Below, in pieces: positions 1 through 12,300 of a stretch of 64,000 bases of DNA (within the stretch, counting starts at the first letter, position 1; every line of letters begins with the position of its first letter). Under the pieces are notes generated by a model. That model saw nothing but the letters and a program-made list of their open reading frames with translations. It was not told where the DNA came from and did no database searches. The position numbers and the translations under genes were made by a program. Source of the DNA: Lamellibrachia satsuma. Lineage: Eukaryota > Annelida > Polychaeta > Sabellida > Siboglinidae. Location: the NCBI GenBank assembly GCA_033239005.1, contig BSQZ01000001.1, forward strand, positions 1,102,001 through 1,166,000, given 5' to 3'.

Positions 1-1214
1 CAATCGCAGACATGTTATGATTGAAGCCTTTGCACAAATCAATCTAAAATTGTCCGAGCCACGTACGTATGAATATCATCTTTCATCAGTTAGACAGTTG
101 CTATATTAAAGCAGCAGTATTGTCTGAAAAGAAGACAAATGTACTGCAAAGTTGAAACCATATATTTTAATTAAAGTAACATGCAATGTGCAGATGTGTG
201 ACACATATTCTTTACTATCCCTACAAAACTATACTATTGCAAAATGAAATCAGACAAAATGAAACCTATTACAAAATTCAGCCTATTACAAAATTAAATC
301 AGACAAAATAAAATCTGTTGCAAAATTAAACCAGTCAACATTATAAAGAATGTAGCAAATTTTCAACACTATTGATGATCTAATATACCAAAAATAGTTA
401 GATTTGAATAAGCACTAACTTTTGTACTGACATTTTTGTGGTGAGATAGGAGATTTCCACAAAAAGTATTGTGACATTAATAGTTAATCATATATCGTCA
501 TCAGTAGGGACATCTCAAAACATATTTCTAACGTGTAAACAAGCGGTACACAAATATACCAACAGTGGTGGTCGTGGTGCGATCTTTTTTTCGCAAATTT
601 AGAGCCATTTGTAAAAATGCAGATATGATCTATCTGCATTGCATATTGTGATACGGTCAGCTTGTGTTTGCTCGCAGCTTCTTCCAGGGAGGTAAGTCGT
701 AGAAACTTTATGCACCTAGTCACTGCTCACTCGGACACGTAGGCTACACCGTGGCTGCATGGATGCGCTTGCTAGGCCGGCACAGTCACAGGTCACTGTT
801 CCGACCTGTTCCTCTAGTTCCGTGCACATTGTGGCTAGGCCAGTTCCCTTGTTGTCCACGTGTTGTGGGAGCTTTCTTCCAGCTGGCACGCACGTGTACC
901 ACCGCAGAAATTGCAAATTTGCTTTTGGTCAGCACAACACAATCCCTTTCTACGAAGGAAAAACCTCCATGTTGATACATAGGTTAGCATTTGATTTAAT
1001 AAATTAAGTTAAATCTATAAAACCATATGGTGCCTGACTAACTATTAAATAATATATATTTAATGACATCACTGGACATGTCTCTCTAAAATAATATTCG
1101 TGGCCATTCTCGGTCCTACCGGTAAAACAGATAGGCCCTATCAATTGGTTGCCCAGAATGTCTCATTGTTCATAAGACCAACAGAAATAAGGGCAATAAT
1201 TAACATTACCATGT
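1..1214. other. Gene-free flank
   Basis: No exon with splice sites or recognisable protein similarity was seen on either strand. The sequence is AT-rich, with a few short direct repeats of an 'aaaattaaa.cagacaaaat' type near 240-340. Short ORFs here lack any family resemblance. Confidence 0.5.
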
Positions 1215-1605
1215 CTGAAGACCAAAAACTGTTCCACAGAGCAGTTTACACGAGAGATTAATTGCCCAATTATTCGGCCGACACCGTACCGCTCGTCGTT
1301 GCGGTGCAAGAATCGATCGTGTAAACACCCTCACAAAACCTACTAGCGGCGGATTGTGTAAAAAAAATTGGCCGACAGATGGCCACAATTTTTAAGCAGT
1401 GGCCTATCAGCGACCATCGTGACATTTCGTCAAAGCTCGAGTTGAGAGTGGCGCGAGTCAACATCTAGAAAGCAGTGTCTACTGTGTAAAACACGTCGCT
1501 TGTCTAAGCGTACACATAACTTAACTGCGTATTATCTTGCGACACGGTGTCGCCTGACCAACTGGGGCACAAATCGATCTGTAAACCGACCTTAGCAGTT
1601 GTTCA
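1215..1605 (+). repeat. Dispersed repeat family A, copy 1 (MITE-like)
   Basis: This stretch is clearly similar, in the same order and orientation, to 17276-17655 and 54960-55310. Shared landmarks are the 'gaccaaaa' start, 'gcaagaatcgat' and 'gtgtaaa' in the middle, and an end reading 'tggggcacaaatcg' then 'taaac'. The two ends are roughly inverted ('gtttacacgagagatt' against the complement of the 3' end), which suggests a non-autonomous DNA transposon. The superfamily is not determined. Confidence 0.6.
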
Positions 1606-2445
1606 ATCCCGTATCATTTATGTAATCACAAATAGGCCGGTGTCTCTCTTATAGACCAACACATGTCTACCCGCCGCAAGTTGAAGTCTTCAATGACAGT
1701 CTACAGCAAATAGCAGACTTGACGTTGCAAGACGAGCTGTGGTTCTTCATGTCTGTGAAATGTGTGACAACAGCAGCCAGCCTCTCTGTATGTTCATAGT
1801 TAAGGCATTGGTGGATAAGGAACTCATCAAATTGATCGAGCTAGGAACTCACGAATTATGTCATTCGATTGTACATAACATAACGTGTGCTAATGAGGAA
1901 TAACTGCTGGACCATACAACTTCCTGGGAAGTGCATTGTATGGCCTCAAAACTCAGTCACACACACCAGCCGGACACATTCATGAAAAAGTACTGGCGTC
2001 ATATGCCCACGCACGTACCCACGGCTTTATGAGGCACGCATTGTCCGCCACGAGTGTGTTGCTGTTAAATTGGCTGCGCCAGATGGTGTCATTTCCAGAT
2101 CTATCATCATACACTACAATGTGGCGTTTGTAGCTTGTGGAAATGCACCATTGACTCATAGTGCTTATGACATCGTTATGGCTTTAGCACATGTGCGTGT
2201 GTGTTTGTGCAAATAGGTACGCCACGTGTGCATATTTTCGTGTACGCAGTCATCTGAACGTCACACCGAGCCACACGCTAGCATGCCCTGTACATGCACT
2301 GCCATTGTCAATTGTTCAGCCGCAACTCCATCGACCTGCCTTGCGCTACTCCCTCTCTGTCTGTTTGTCTGTCACTCTGTCACTTTCTACTCCCTTCTCT
2401 CTATCAATATTTCACCCACGTTTGCAGTATCTATATCTCTCATGG

Positions 2446-2510
2446 CATCCATCCATCCATCCATCCATCCATCCATCCATCCATCCATCCATCCATCCAT
2501 CCATCCATCC
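2446..2510. repeat. (ATCC)n microsatellite, about 16 copies
   Basis: An uninterrupted tetranucleotide run. The overlapping open frames reading Ile-His-Pro-Ser are an artefact of the repeat. Confidence 0.97.
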
Positions 2511-3608
2511 ACGTCTCTATGTATCTACCTGTTTGTCCGTATATTCGTCTGTATCATACATCTGCTGATCTGTCTCGATGTCTCGCTGTCTGTCTATTTA
2601 TATAGCTGTCCTCGTACACAACAATGTTGTCAATATTCTCGTTTCACAAGCCCAGTTAATGTCTGTACTCATTCACTGGAACCTTACTCCACAAGAAACC
2701 ACGTGACTTATATACAAATCAAACTAAGCAAGAATATACGCATTCACCGTTCTGCTTAGACTCAATGCAGGCTGCCAGTTGTTGTATATACACCCCGTTG
2801 TAATCGGGTAATACTGCTGTAACATAGTTTTCAGCAGATGACACATTGCAGTAAATCGTGTCTTCTTCTTGCAGCTCCAGAGAAGCCAGAGAAAAGGTAA
2901 TTGAGATGGGAAGCAGTCGGACGCATGGAATGACATCTTGTGTGTGGAACCGGCGTTGGCTTGGTCACACGTGCAGTGTTACCGCATATACATATCGCCT
3001 GTTCGTGCTCTCACAGCTCCGTCAAACTCGCCCACACGGTTTTAGGTGGCGCCGAGCGATATAAACCCCTATTGCAAGTTTTGTTTGTACTTGTATTGTT
3101 GCGGCAATTGATATATTTTAGGTGTTAGCAGTCAGTCGTGTCTCATTCAGGATTGCGATGACAACCGGCCGCTTGCTGTGTCTGTGTGGCTCCGAACAAG
3201 ACTAGTTTACGAGCATCATCCATCAACGTGAAGAGAAGTTTGAATGAATGTGCGATCTCAAACGGTGATCATGCAGGACTTGATAAACAGACATCGACAG
3301 CAGATGTCTTATATTATAATATTTTATAATGTACACTGCAATATTTTCATATTTAAGTACAACGTTGAATGGACACGGCATCCAAGTGTACATTGCCAGT
3401 ATACCATTCTTAAGAATGTATCTAACTGAGCCCCTAAACGCGTTTAAGGCTTCTGCCAAAGATGTACCCTTTTCAAGTTGAGGTGATTGAAATATACACC
3501 ATTTTCCTTGGACGCGACTCACGTTTCATAAGTTAGGCAAAATAATACTCTTTTCAAGTTGGACCAAAACCAAATACATACCTTTAAATTATGCATTGTT
3601 TCATTATA

Positions 3609-3644
<36 letters not shown>

Positions 3645-4776
3645 TTAATGACCCAATAAGTGTTGTTTGATATCCTAAATGCGTTGCCTGCGTTGGTCAT
3701 AGACTACCCGTAACACTTGGAGTTTGTCTCAAAGATAGTGTTCTGGCAATGTAGGTATTGAGACACGGTGCTGATTATTATATAAAAATGGCAGAAATAG
3801 GAAGTCAGTGTCTCGTATGAAATGCCATCTATGAACGAGAACCAACACATATTCTAGTGCTTCCATTAGTGGGACGGGATCCCTTTTCTGTACCAAACAC
3901 GCTGTGAAACGATGTTAACGTTTTGAATACATTTACTGCAGTAACCTAAGCCATAGCATGTATAGTCGTGTCATGTATTGTTATGAATTGTGAATTGAAT
4001 AAATGACATATTATTATTACATATTTATTACATATGCCGGTTACAAAAAGTGGTTTACATAGAAGTGTCACTTGTTAGCAGTATTTACTTATTGTGGTAG
4101 TTTTGGAAATAATATGTTATTTTATTCCGTATTTGTTGCATAGAACTGTCTAAGCCAAAGCGTACGGTATACGTGCAGGTGCACGTTCACGCACGCACGC
4201 ACGCACGCACGAACGCACAAAGTTACGATAAGTGTAAATCTGCTAATACTACAGGTAATGATGTACACACATGTTACAGTACGTGTTAATACACCGTTGA
4301 TACACATGTGTGTATTAACACGCACCTTTGCAATCACATATAACAGTAGTTAAACGTGTACTTCTACCGATGGACAGTAATGAACGAGTTGGTGAATAAA
4401 ATAAATAAATAAAACTTCTTTGATGCGCCAGTTTCTAGCTTATGCTAATCATTGCGCGTACAAATAAAAAATCCATTAAAATATATAAATAAATAAACTA
4501 AGTAAAACGTCATCACAGAAAATCATAACAGTCCTCAACGACAATGGTTAATAGTCCATAAAACAGTATTTCACACAAAGCCATATGCACATTGGAAGAG
4601 ACGAGCCTTTAGTTTGCGCTTACAAATGTCAACGAAGATGCGTCATTGAGGGAAAGTGGTAGTGCGTTCCAATGTAAGTTGTGCTTTTCCATGCGAATGC
4701 TGCTCTTGGAGTGTGTGACTGACCATAGACCTATAGGAAATCTATAAAAGTCTATGGACGGACTGACAGTGGTTTG
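2511..4776. other. Gene-free region with microsatellites
   Basis: No supported exon. It contains an (AT)n run at 3610-3642 and an (ACGC)n run at about 4188-4217. The part near 4600-4720 may be the 3' tail of an old retroelement, but no coding similarity could be shown. Confidence 0.45.
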
Positions 4777-4890
4777 GGAGGGTGGACAGGGTTGCTTGTA
4801 CAGACAGCCGGACGGAGGTCAATGGTGGGAGGGGTGGACAGGGTACCTTGTACGGAGAGCCGGACGGAGGTCAATGGTGGGATAAGTGGC
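4777..4890. repeat. Tandem duplication, about 50 bp, two copies
   Basis: Two adjacent near-copies share 'gggtggacagggt', 'cttgtac', 'agccggacggagg' and 'tcaatggtggga'. It lies just downstream (in LINE orientation) of the LINE fragment that ends near 5030. Confidence 0.7.
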
Positions 4891-5029
4891 CGGTAATTGC
4901 TGAAGGGACGACGGACAGGTGTGGATGGAGGTGCAGTGGCCAGCAGTAGGCATCTGTCTGTCTCGGGAGACGAGGGACTTGATTGAGGGTCATCATTGGG
5001 TTGGACAGCGTCTGCTGTGGCTGGTGAGT

Positions 5030-6690
5030 CAAATGCTAGAGTGATAGTCTCTTCTACAGCTCACGCAGACAAACGCTGACGGTCCACAGTCAGCAGATGC
5101 CCTCTCCTTTCGCCGTGCTCTCTGCCGTTTCAGGTGTTTGGTTCTCTTCTGCCAGTCGGTCACCGTAGAGTAAATCTTTGGGGATTCTGGCGTCGTCCAT
5201 TCTGCGGACATAGTCCAGCCATCGGAGTCGTCGCTGGGTCAGGAGAGCGAACATGCTGGGGATCCCTGCACGCCGGCGTACCTCTGTGTTCGGTAGTTTG
5301 TCTTGCTATGTGATTCCCAGCACCCGCCTGAGGCAGCGGATGTGGTAGCCGTTCAGTCTCTTCTCCTGACTTGCATATGTTGTCAATGCTTCACTGCTAC
5401 AGAGAAGTGTACTGAGGACGCGTGCCTGATAAACACGGAGTTTTGTGTTCTCCGACAGCTTACTATTTGTCCAAACCCTCTTGCCGAGTCTTGACACGAC
5501 AGCTGCAACCTTGGCAATCCTGGTGATGATTTCAGAATCAAGAGACATGTTGCTGGTGATGGTCGAACTAAGATACGTGAAGCTGTCAACAACCCCTAGA
5601 GTGGCGTCGTCGATGTTAATGGAGGGCAGATTCTCTACACCCTGACCCAAGACGTTTGTTTTCCTGATGCTGAGCGTCAGCCCAAACTCCTTGCAGGCAT
5701 TGGAGAACTGGTCAATCAGATGTTGTATGTGATCCTAGGTATGGGAAGTTAGCGCAGCGTCATCGGCAAATATCATATCACGGATCAGAAGTTTCCGCAC
5801 TTTAGTCTTGGAGCGCAGCCTCGCCATATCGAACAGCTTTCCGTTAGATCTTGTATGCAGGTAGATGCCCTTGTCCGAAGCACCGAAACCGTAAAACAGC
5901 AGCCTGGAAAGAAGACCCCAAAGAGGGTTGGTGCGAGAACGCAACCTTGCTTTAGTTCACTGCTGATCTTGAAGACGTCGGGTGTTGCTCCATTATAGCT
6001 GACGGTTCTGTGCATGTTTTCATGGAAGGACGAGATCACTCCTAAGAGTCCAATAGGGTAGCCTTTCTTCCGAAGAAGCTTGAAGAGACCATCTCTGCTC
6101 ACGAAGTCGAAAACCCTTGCGACGTCTATGAAGGTTATGTATAGTGGCTTACACTGTTCGCGGCCCTTCTCTTGGAACTGTCGGAGTGAGAAGATCTGCT
6201 AGCTCTGAATCCACACTGAAATTCAAGGTAGATGCGTTATGCTAGGGTCTGCAACCTGGTGATAGCAACACGAGCAAAGACATTCCCAACAATGCACATC
6301 AAGGAGATGTCTCGGTAATTACAGTCGCTGCGGCCTCCCTTGTTTTTATACAAGGTGGTGATGTTTGCATCCCGCGTGTCCTGGGGCATGGTTCTCTCCG
6401 TCCAACAGAGATACAGGAGTTCATCGATAAAGGAAGCTGGGGTGTCCTCTCCAGGGCGCAGGCCTGGGTAGAGATATGGCGGCTCTGTGTTGCCCAAGCA
6501 TCAAACACCTCCCACTCGGCCTTGCTGGTGTGATCCAAAGGAATGCTGGGCACTACGTTTGGCATCAGCTTGGCTGCAGCTATTTATCCCATTGTGGCCA
6601 GTAATTAATGAAGACGCTAGTGGACGGGACTGAACTGACGGCTGAAGAAAACTGGAGGTGCAGGAGGGCTGTGATGAATGAAGAAGCAAG
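5030..6690 (-). pseudogene. Decayed LINE, endonuclease-reverse transcriptase type (RTE-like)
   Basis: On the - strand, broken frames carry the successive blocks of a non-LTR reverse transcriptase. About 6497-6237 has 'MPQDTRDANITTLYKNKGG' followed by 'NYRDISLMCIVGNVFARV' (fingers and palm). About 6100-5940 has 'LKQGCVLAPTLFGVFF'. About 5770 has the catalytic 'FADDAALTSHT'. About 5650-5306 has 'SFTYLSSTITSN' and 'CLRRVLGIT'. The C-terminal 'LLTQRRLRWL' and 'VRRMD' region follows to about 5190. Frameshifts and stops between blocks mean it is dead. The family is called from the many animal 'endonuclease-reverse transcriptase' proteins with these motifs; the exact clade is uncertain. Confidence 0.85.
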
Positions 6691-7030
6691 CGGATGGAAG
6701 TGAATGTAGGGGTAAATGGACGGAAGTGAATATAGGGGTAAACGGACGGAAGTGAATGTAGGGGTAGAACGGACGGAAGTGAATGTAGTGGTAAACGGAC
6801 GTAAGTGAATCTAGAAGTAACCAGTCGGAAATGAATGTAGGGTTAAACGGACGGAAGTGAATGTAGTGGTAAACGGACGTAAGTGAATGTAGAACTAACC
6901 GGTCGGAAGTGAATATTGGGTTAAACGGGCGGAAGTGAATGTAGTGGTAAACGGACGTAAGTGAATATAGGGATAGACGGACGGAAGTGAATGTGGGGGT
7001 AAAAGGACGGAAGTGAATGTATGGGTAAGT
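6690..7030. repeat. Minisatellite, about 26-bp unit, about 13 copies
   Basis: The unit is close to 'ggacggaagtgaatgtag' plus 'gggtaaac', with copies ending in 'gtggtaaac' alternating with 'ggggtaaac'. It abuts the 5' side of the decayed LINE at 5030-6690. No founder element was recognised. Confidence 0.92.
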
Positions 7031-8724
7031 TCAAAGATATGACAAGTTATTGGAAGACAACAGAAGACAGGGTCGCCATAGTAAAAATGGGCTGGATACA
7101 TATATAGGAACTGACCAAGCAAAGCCTACTAACCCTGCTGCGCACTGCAGAAGACAAACAAGCTGTCAAACGCTGTGGAAATGGCACCCTTACTGCCACC
7201 CTAGTCAAGGGATGTAGGAGTGGACGCGAAAGAGTGGGCTCACGCCAGAGCATTTTGGTCGCTAGAGGCGGCCAAGCGGATGTGTCATTGTTTGAGGTGA
7301 GTAGTGGGTACAAACGAGTGCACCAGAACGCAACATTTGAATCAAAAATAGACAGTAATATGTATTTAATATGTAAAATGATTATATATTGGTCGCTGTC
7401 GACACTTCTTGAGGATGATGATAGGTCTAGTTATTACATGTGGTTGGAAGAGGCGCTCAAGTGGGAAAGCAATAATTCGAGGTGAAATGTAAGAGCTCGA
7501 GGACCCGCAGTGTTAGATAGGACAAACGGTGGCGCGACAGCACGGGGGGCTAGTTTCAGCAGGGTTATCTACCTGGGGTACTGATGTAGTCAGAAATCCT
7601 TAATTTGTCGAAAATAATCTCTGTATACGTCCACCAGCGGGCAGATCAAAATAGGAGTTCTTTCTTTGTGAATTGGGGGGGTTCGACCGAACCTCCGGAC
7701 CCCCACCCGTAAACACACCGAAGGAAATCCCGAGTCATCAGCACCCTCAGTTATCTGCAGTTTGTGGAAGAACATAATTCCGGCGCGGATTGGGCTAACA
7801 GGCCACACACAGATCGAAACCAAGACAACAGCAACCCTGGATGATCACGATAAATATAATCATGAATACCGCTGTTACTTCTTGGTCCCGTTTTTTGGAC
7901 GAAATATCCCGCTTTTTATAATAACAAATCACGGTAAAATCTATCTGTTACACACGAGATCGTTCGTGACGTTATTATGACGTTCTAGGCACATTTAAAT
8001 CTCTGGTCTCAAATGATTTAACATTTTCCCATTTCACCACGAACGTGCTATAACAGCACATCGAAATCGCGACAATTAAAACAATAATATTGTTTTTACA
8101 TTACGCTAAAAAACGAAGCAAAAACGCAAAACCCGACGAAGATTGAGTGAAGGAAGGAGTTTCTCGCTTTTCAAGACCACGTTCCCGCTTTTTCTTGAGC
8201 ACTTTCCCGCATTTCCAGATGTTGACACCTAGCTATGATAATCGTCTTTGCCGTTGGCGTTTCGAGTAGGAGAGCGAATTCAATTATGTTAATTAAATGT
8301 GACGTTATTATAACGTCATAACACCTAACGAACTCTACGTGCAAGAACATCCGGTGTTGCAACGGTATCCGGAAACTGGATAAAAAAAGTTACAAAAATG
8401 TGTGTAACTGACGTAGGTGCTACACGATTAGAAAACTACACGATGATAATTACCTTATAGCAGAAAAACCTACGGATATGATTCTCATTAGCACGATTAG
8501 CCAAATATTTGAGATACAATCACAATAGTTGGTGGCAATAGCAGACGCTGATAGTGTGCCAATAACGGATAACGGCGCGCGACGTTGCCGGCTCGTGCGT
8601 CCGTTTAATCGGTAATTATTTATGTGCGCAATGAATCAGTCTACCAGACCGTGTACACAGCAATGGAGATATTGTTGGAGTAATAGAAGGTGGCGGTCGC
8701 ATACGCTAGGTAGGTGGTTGAAGC
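7031..8724. other. Upstream region of the TTLL11 gene
   Basis: No exon was identified. The 5' untranslated region and promoter of the + strand gene starting at 8725 should lie here. I see no convincing TATA box or initiator. Positions 7980-8380 contain local inverted 'gttattataacgtc'-like segments that may be a decayed mobile element. Confidence 0.35.
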
Positions 8725-8967
8725 ATGACGACAACTAGCGCGATCAAATCGGGGAAATCACCCTACAAGAAGACAGATCATCGGCACACGCTCTGGGTGA
8801 AAGCCCGCCAAGATGCACGGATAAAGGCTATGGGAAGAAGCTTTCGCGTCAACTACCAATTCAACGAACAACCGTCAACGAAACACTGCGTAACTGTTGA
8901 CACGTCGAACGCCCGCAATGCGCTAGATGTTCTCAGAATGTGTCTAAAGGAATTGAAATGGCGAGAG
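8725..8967 (+). CDS. TTLL11: TTLL11 coding exon 1
   Basis: 81 codons ending 'LKELKWRE' before a GTAAGG donor, phase 0. It holds the basic N-terminus and the conserved 'VTVDTSNAR' block. A TGA lies in frame just upstream of the ATG, so the start is well constrained unless an upstream exon is spliced in. Confidence 0.85.
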
Positions 8968-9269
8968 GTAAGGAAACGATAAACTACTGCCTCGTAAAGC
9001 TTGCGTAACTATAAACTACAATTACGGATCAGTGTCAATGACTTCCTAGCCGAGCGAGGAAGGGAACCGTTGCTATGAATGCCGTAAACCTACGCCTTGA
9101 CGCGGGGTCTTTGACTTTGCACGGGTGGTGTTATACGATACGTTGAATTGGCACAAGTCACGTTTATTCTAAGTCATTTTATCATAATTTTTTATGATCA
9201 GAGCGGGTTTACATACCCTGATGTCAGATTTTTGTGAAAACTGATTGTGCAAAATGTTGATTGATGTGA

Positions 9270-9308
<39 letters not shown>

Positions 9309-12300
9309 TGAACACTGTTTGAAATACAGATACCGGTATTTTAGTTAGATTTTTAAATAAGATAAAATGTGACTGAGTATCATATTATTATTATTATTAT
9401 GAATTGATGTAGTTAAACCATAACATTTAAATCTAATTACTGAAATTTATATCATTCATACAACTATTTTATCGGAAATGATTATGACAATATCTGTTTA
9501 CATATTGAGTAACAAGCTACATTAATTATCGCTCCATGGCTCCCAAATCAGTGTTGAATCAATTTTATTTATTTATTCTTTTCAACAGGTAGTTTTGATC
9601 ACAATACAATACATATTTACCCATAATAAGGCTATATGCTGAGTACTTACGACTATGTGAAGCGTGATGGAATGGTTTCAGTTGCCATCAGGCAGAAGAG
9701 ATGGCACTTGTCACATACAGTGGAACAATGTTCATTTCAAAGAAGGCAACAAATTGACTACCGCAGAGAAAGTGAACAAGTTCCCAGGTACGGCACTGTA
9801 CAATACACAGTGTATATACTATATACAGCCAACTGTCTCATACTCGAAGGTTTCGTGGCTAGTCAACAGGAGAGAACTTATACTAGACCTATTCTTCAAA
9901 ACTCCATGCTCAATAAGTCAATTCATTAAATTGATGTTCAAATTTGTAGTGTATGAATAGATGATGATTGCTTGTAGATTAAGAATTATTAGTTTTATGC
10001 TGCTTGTACAACATTCCCTTGAAAAGTATGAAGTCTGATCGGTTTTTTGTTTCTTAAAAACATGTTATTTAGTATAACAAGTTCTAACATCTTGACCATA
10101 AAAATGTGTTTGAAAGAACCACAATTTGTTTAATATAATTTGACCATTATGATTATCTGTTTATTACTATCAACCTTGCTATTCAGCACGCAATGAAAAC
10201 ATGATATTTGAGTTGAAACTTTAATTTACTGCTTATCAATTATGAAGTGCTTAACGCCTTTTGTTTTGGTGCGTTGCTGAGTTTGGATCTCCCGAGGATT
10301 TTAGCGCAATAGAAGTATTTTATATGTTATTATATTATTATTAAAGAAGATATATTTATACTATATAATATGATTTTACGATAAAAACGATCTCACTTGG
10401 TACATTTAATGTTAGCGCATATTTCATTGCAGGGATGATGTGTTCCTTTACTGTTAGGGCATGTGTGTTGTTGCAGGGATGGTGTATTCCTTTATTGTAA
10501 GGGCATGTGTCATTGCAGGGATGGTGTGTTCCTTTAGCATTAGGGCATGTGTCATTGCAGGTATGGTGTGTTCCTTTAGTATTAGGGAATGTGTCATTGC
10601 AGGTATGGTGTGTACCTCTGGTGCCAGGGCATGTGTCGTTGCAGGGATGGTGTGTATCTTTAGCGTTGGGGCATGTGTTATTGCAGGGTTGGTGTGTACC
10701 TTTAACATTAGGGCATGGATCTTTGCAGGGATGGTGTGTTCCTTTAACATTAGGGCATGTGTCATTGCAGGGATGGTGTGTACCTCCAGCGCCAGGGCAT
10801 GTGTCGTTGCAGGGATGGTGTGTATCTTCAGCATTACGGCATGTGTCATTGCTGGGATGGTGTGTTCCTTTATTGCTAGGGCATGTGTTGTTGCAGGGAT
10901 GGTGTGTTCCTTTGACGCTAGGGCATGTGTTGTTGCAGGGATGGTGTGTACCTTTGGGGTTATGGCATGTTGCAGGGATGATGTGTTCATTAATTTTAAC
11001 GTTAGAGTCTGTGTCCTTGTGGGGATGGTATATTCCTTTATTGTTAGGGCATGTGTGTTGTTGCAGGGATGGTATGTTCCTTTAATGTAAGGGCATGTGT
11101 TTCATTGCAGGGATGGTGTGTTCCTTTAACATTAGGGCATCTGTCGTTGCAGTGATGGTGTGTACCTTTAACGTTATGACATGTATCCTTGCAGGGTTGG
11201 TGTGTTCCTTTATTGTTAGGGCATGTGTCATTGCAGGGATAGTGTGTTCTTTTGATGTCAAGCATGTGTCGTTGCCGGGATGGTTATTTCCTTTATTGTT
11301 ATGGCATATGTCCTTGCAGGGATGGTGTGTACCTTTAACATTAGGGCAGGTGTCGTTGCATGGATGGCGTGTACATTTAACATTAGGGCATGTGTCGTTG
11401 CAGGGATGGTGGAGGTGCTGCGTAAAGTGAACCTGGGTCGGACACTTGATGTCATGCAACAGTTGTTCCCTGAAGCATATGACTTCCATCCACAGCAGTG
11501 GTATCTGCCGCAGCAGTTCCCAGAATTCATCAGTGCCTCACGAAAGTTAAGCAGCAATGGACGGAAGTCTGTATTTATTGTGAAGCCAGATGAAGGCTGC
11601 CAGGGAGAGGGTATATACCTCATATCTGACCCTAAGGACTTTGTCTTCAACCATCGTTCGTACGTTGTTCAGGAGTATCTCAGCTCGCCGTTGCTGCTTG
11701 ATGAATTAAAGTTTGACTTACGCGTCTACGTGGTGGTCACTAGTCTTGATCCACTCAAGATCTACTTATCACGTGAAGGTCTTGCACGATTCTGCACGGT
11801 TCCATATGAGCCGCCGACATCAAAGAATCTATGCAAGACATACATGCATTTGACAAACTACTCCCTGAACAAGAAGAGTGAGAATTACCGGCATACAGAG
11901 TCGAGCGAGGATGGCTCAAAGAGAACAATGAGCTGTGTTTTCGGCTACCTCAGGGAGCTGGGCTATGACGTCGAACAGTTGTGGTTTGAAATCGAGCAAC
12001 TGGTTGTCAAGACAATGATTGCCATTGTGCCTGACCTGAAAGTCTACTATCGGTCTGAGGTGCCGCTTGGGCAAACTGGACCCTCATGTTTCCAGGTCAG
12101 TGCTTTCTTTAGTAGCTTTGGTTGGTGTTGATGCACCATGTATCATAAATCCATAAAACCCACAAACAAGCCCATATGATCATGTTCACTACTTTGCTTT
12201 GCTGTGCATGGTCAAAAAGAGCTCACCGTGCAAACTGGGATGTATTGATTGGATCTCGCAAGATTTTAGCGCACCTGACTACGCACAGCTAAAGTATTTA

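Noticed and set aside
484..1464. Short overlapping ORFs of 60-82 aa
   Set aside because: No conserved motif, splice sites or codon pattern; expected by chance.
10454..11489. Open frames of 110-210 aa with Cys/Val/Met or Thr/His/Ala repeats
   Set aside because: Translations of the 42-bp intronic array; they have no start context or homology. Only the exon 3 part is real.
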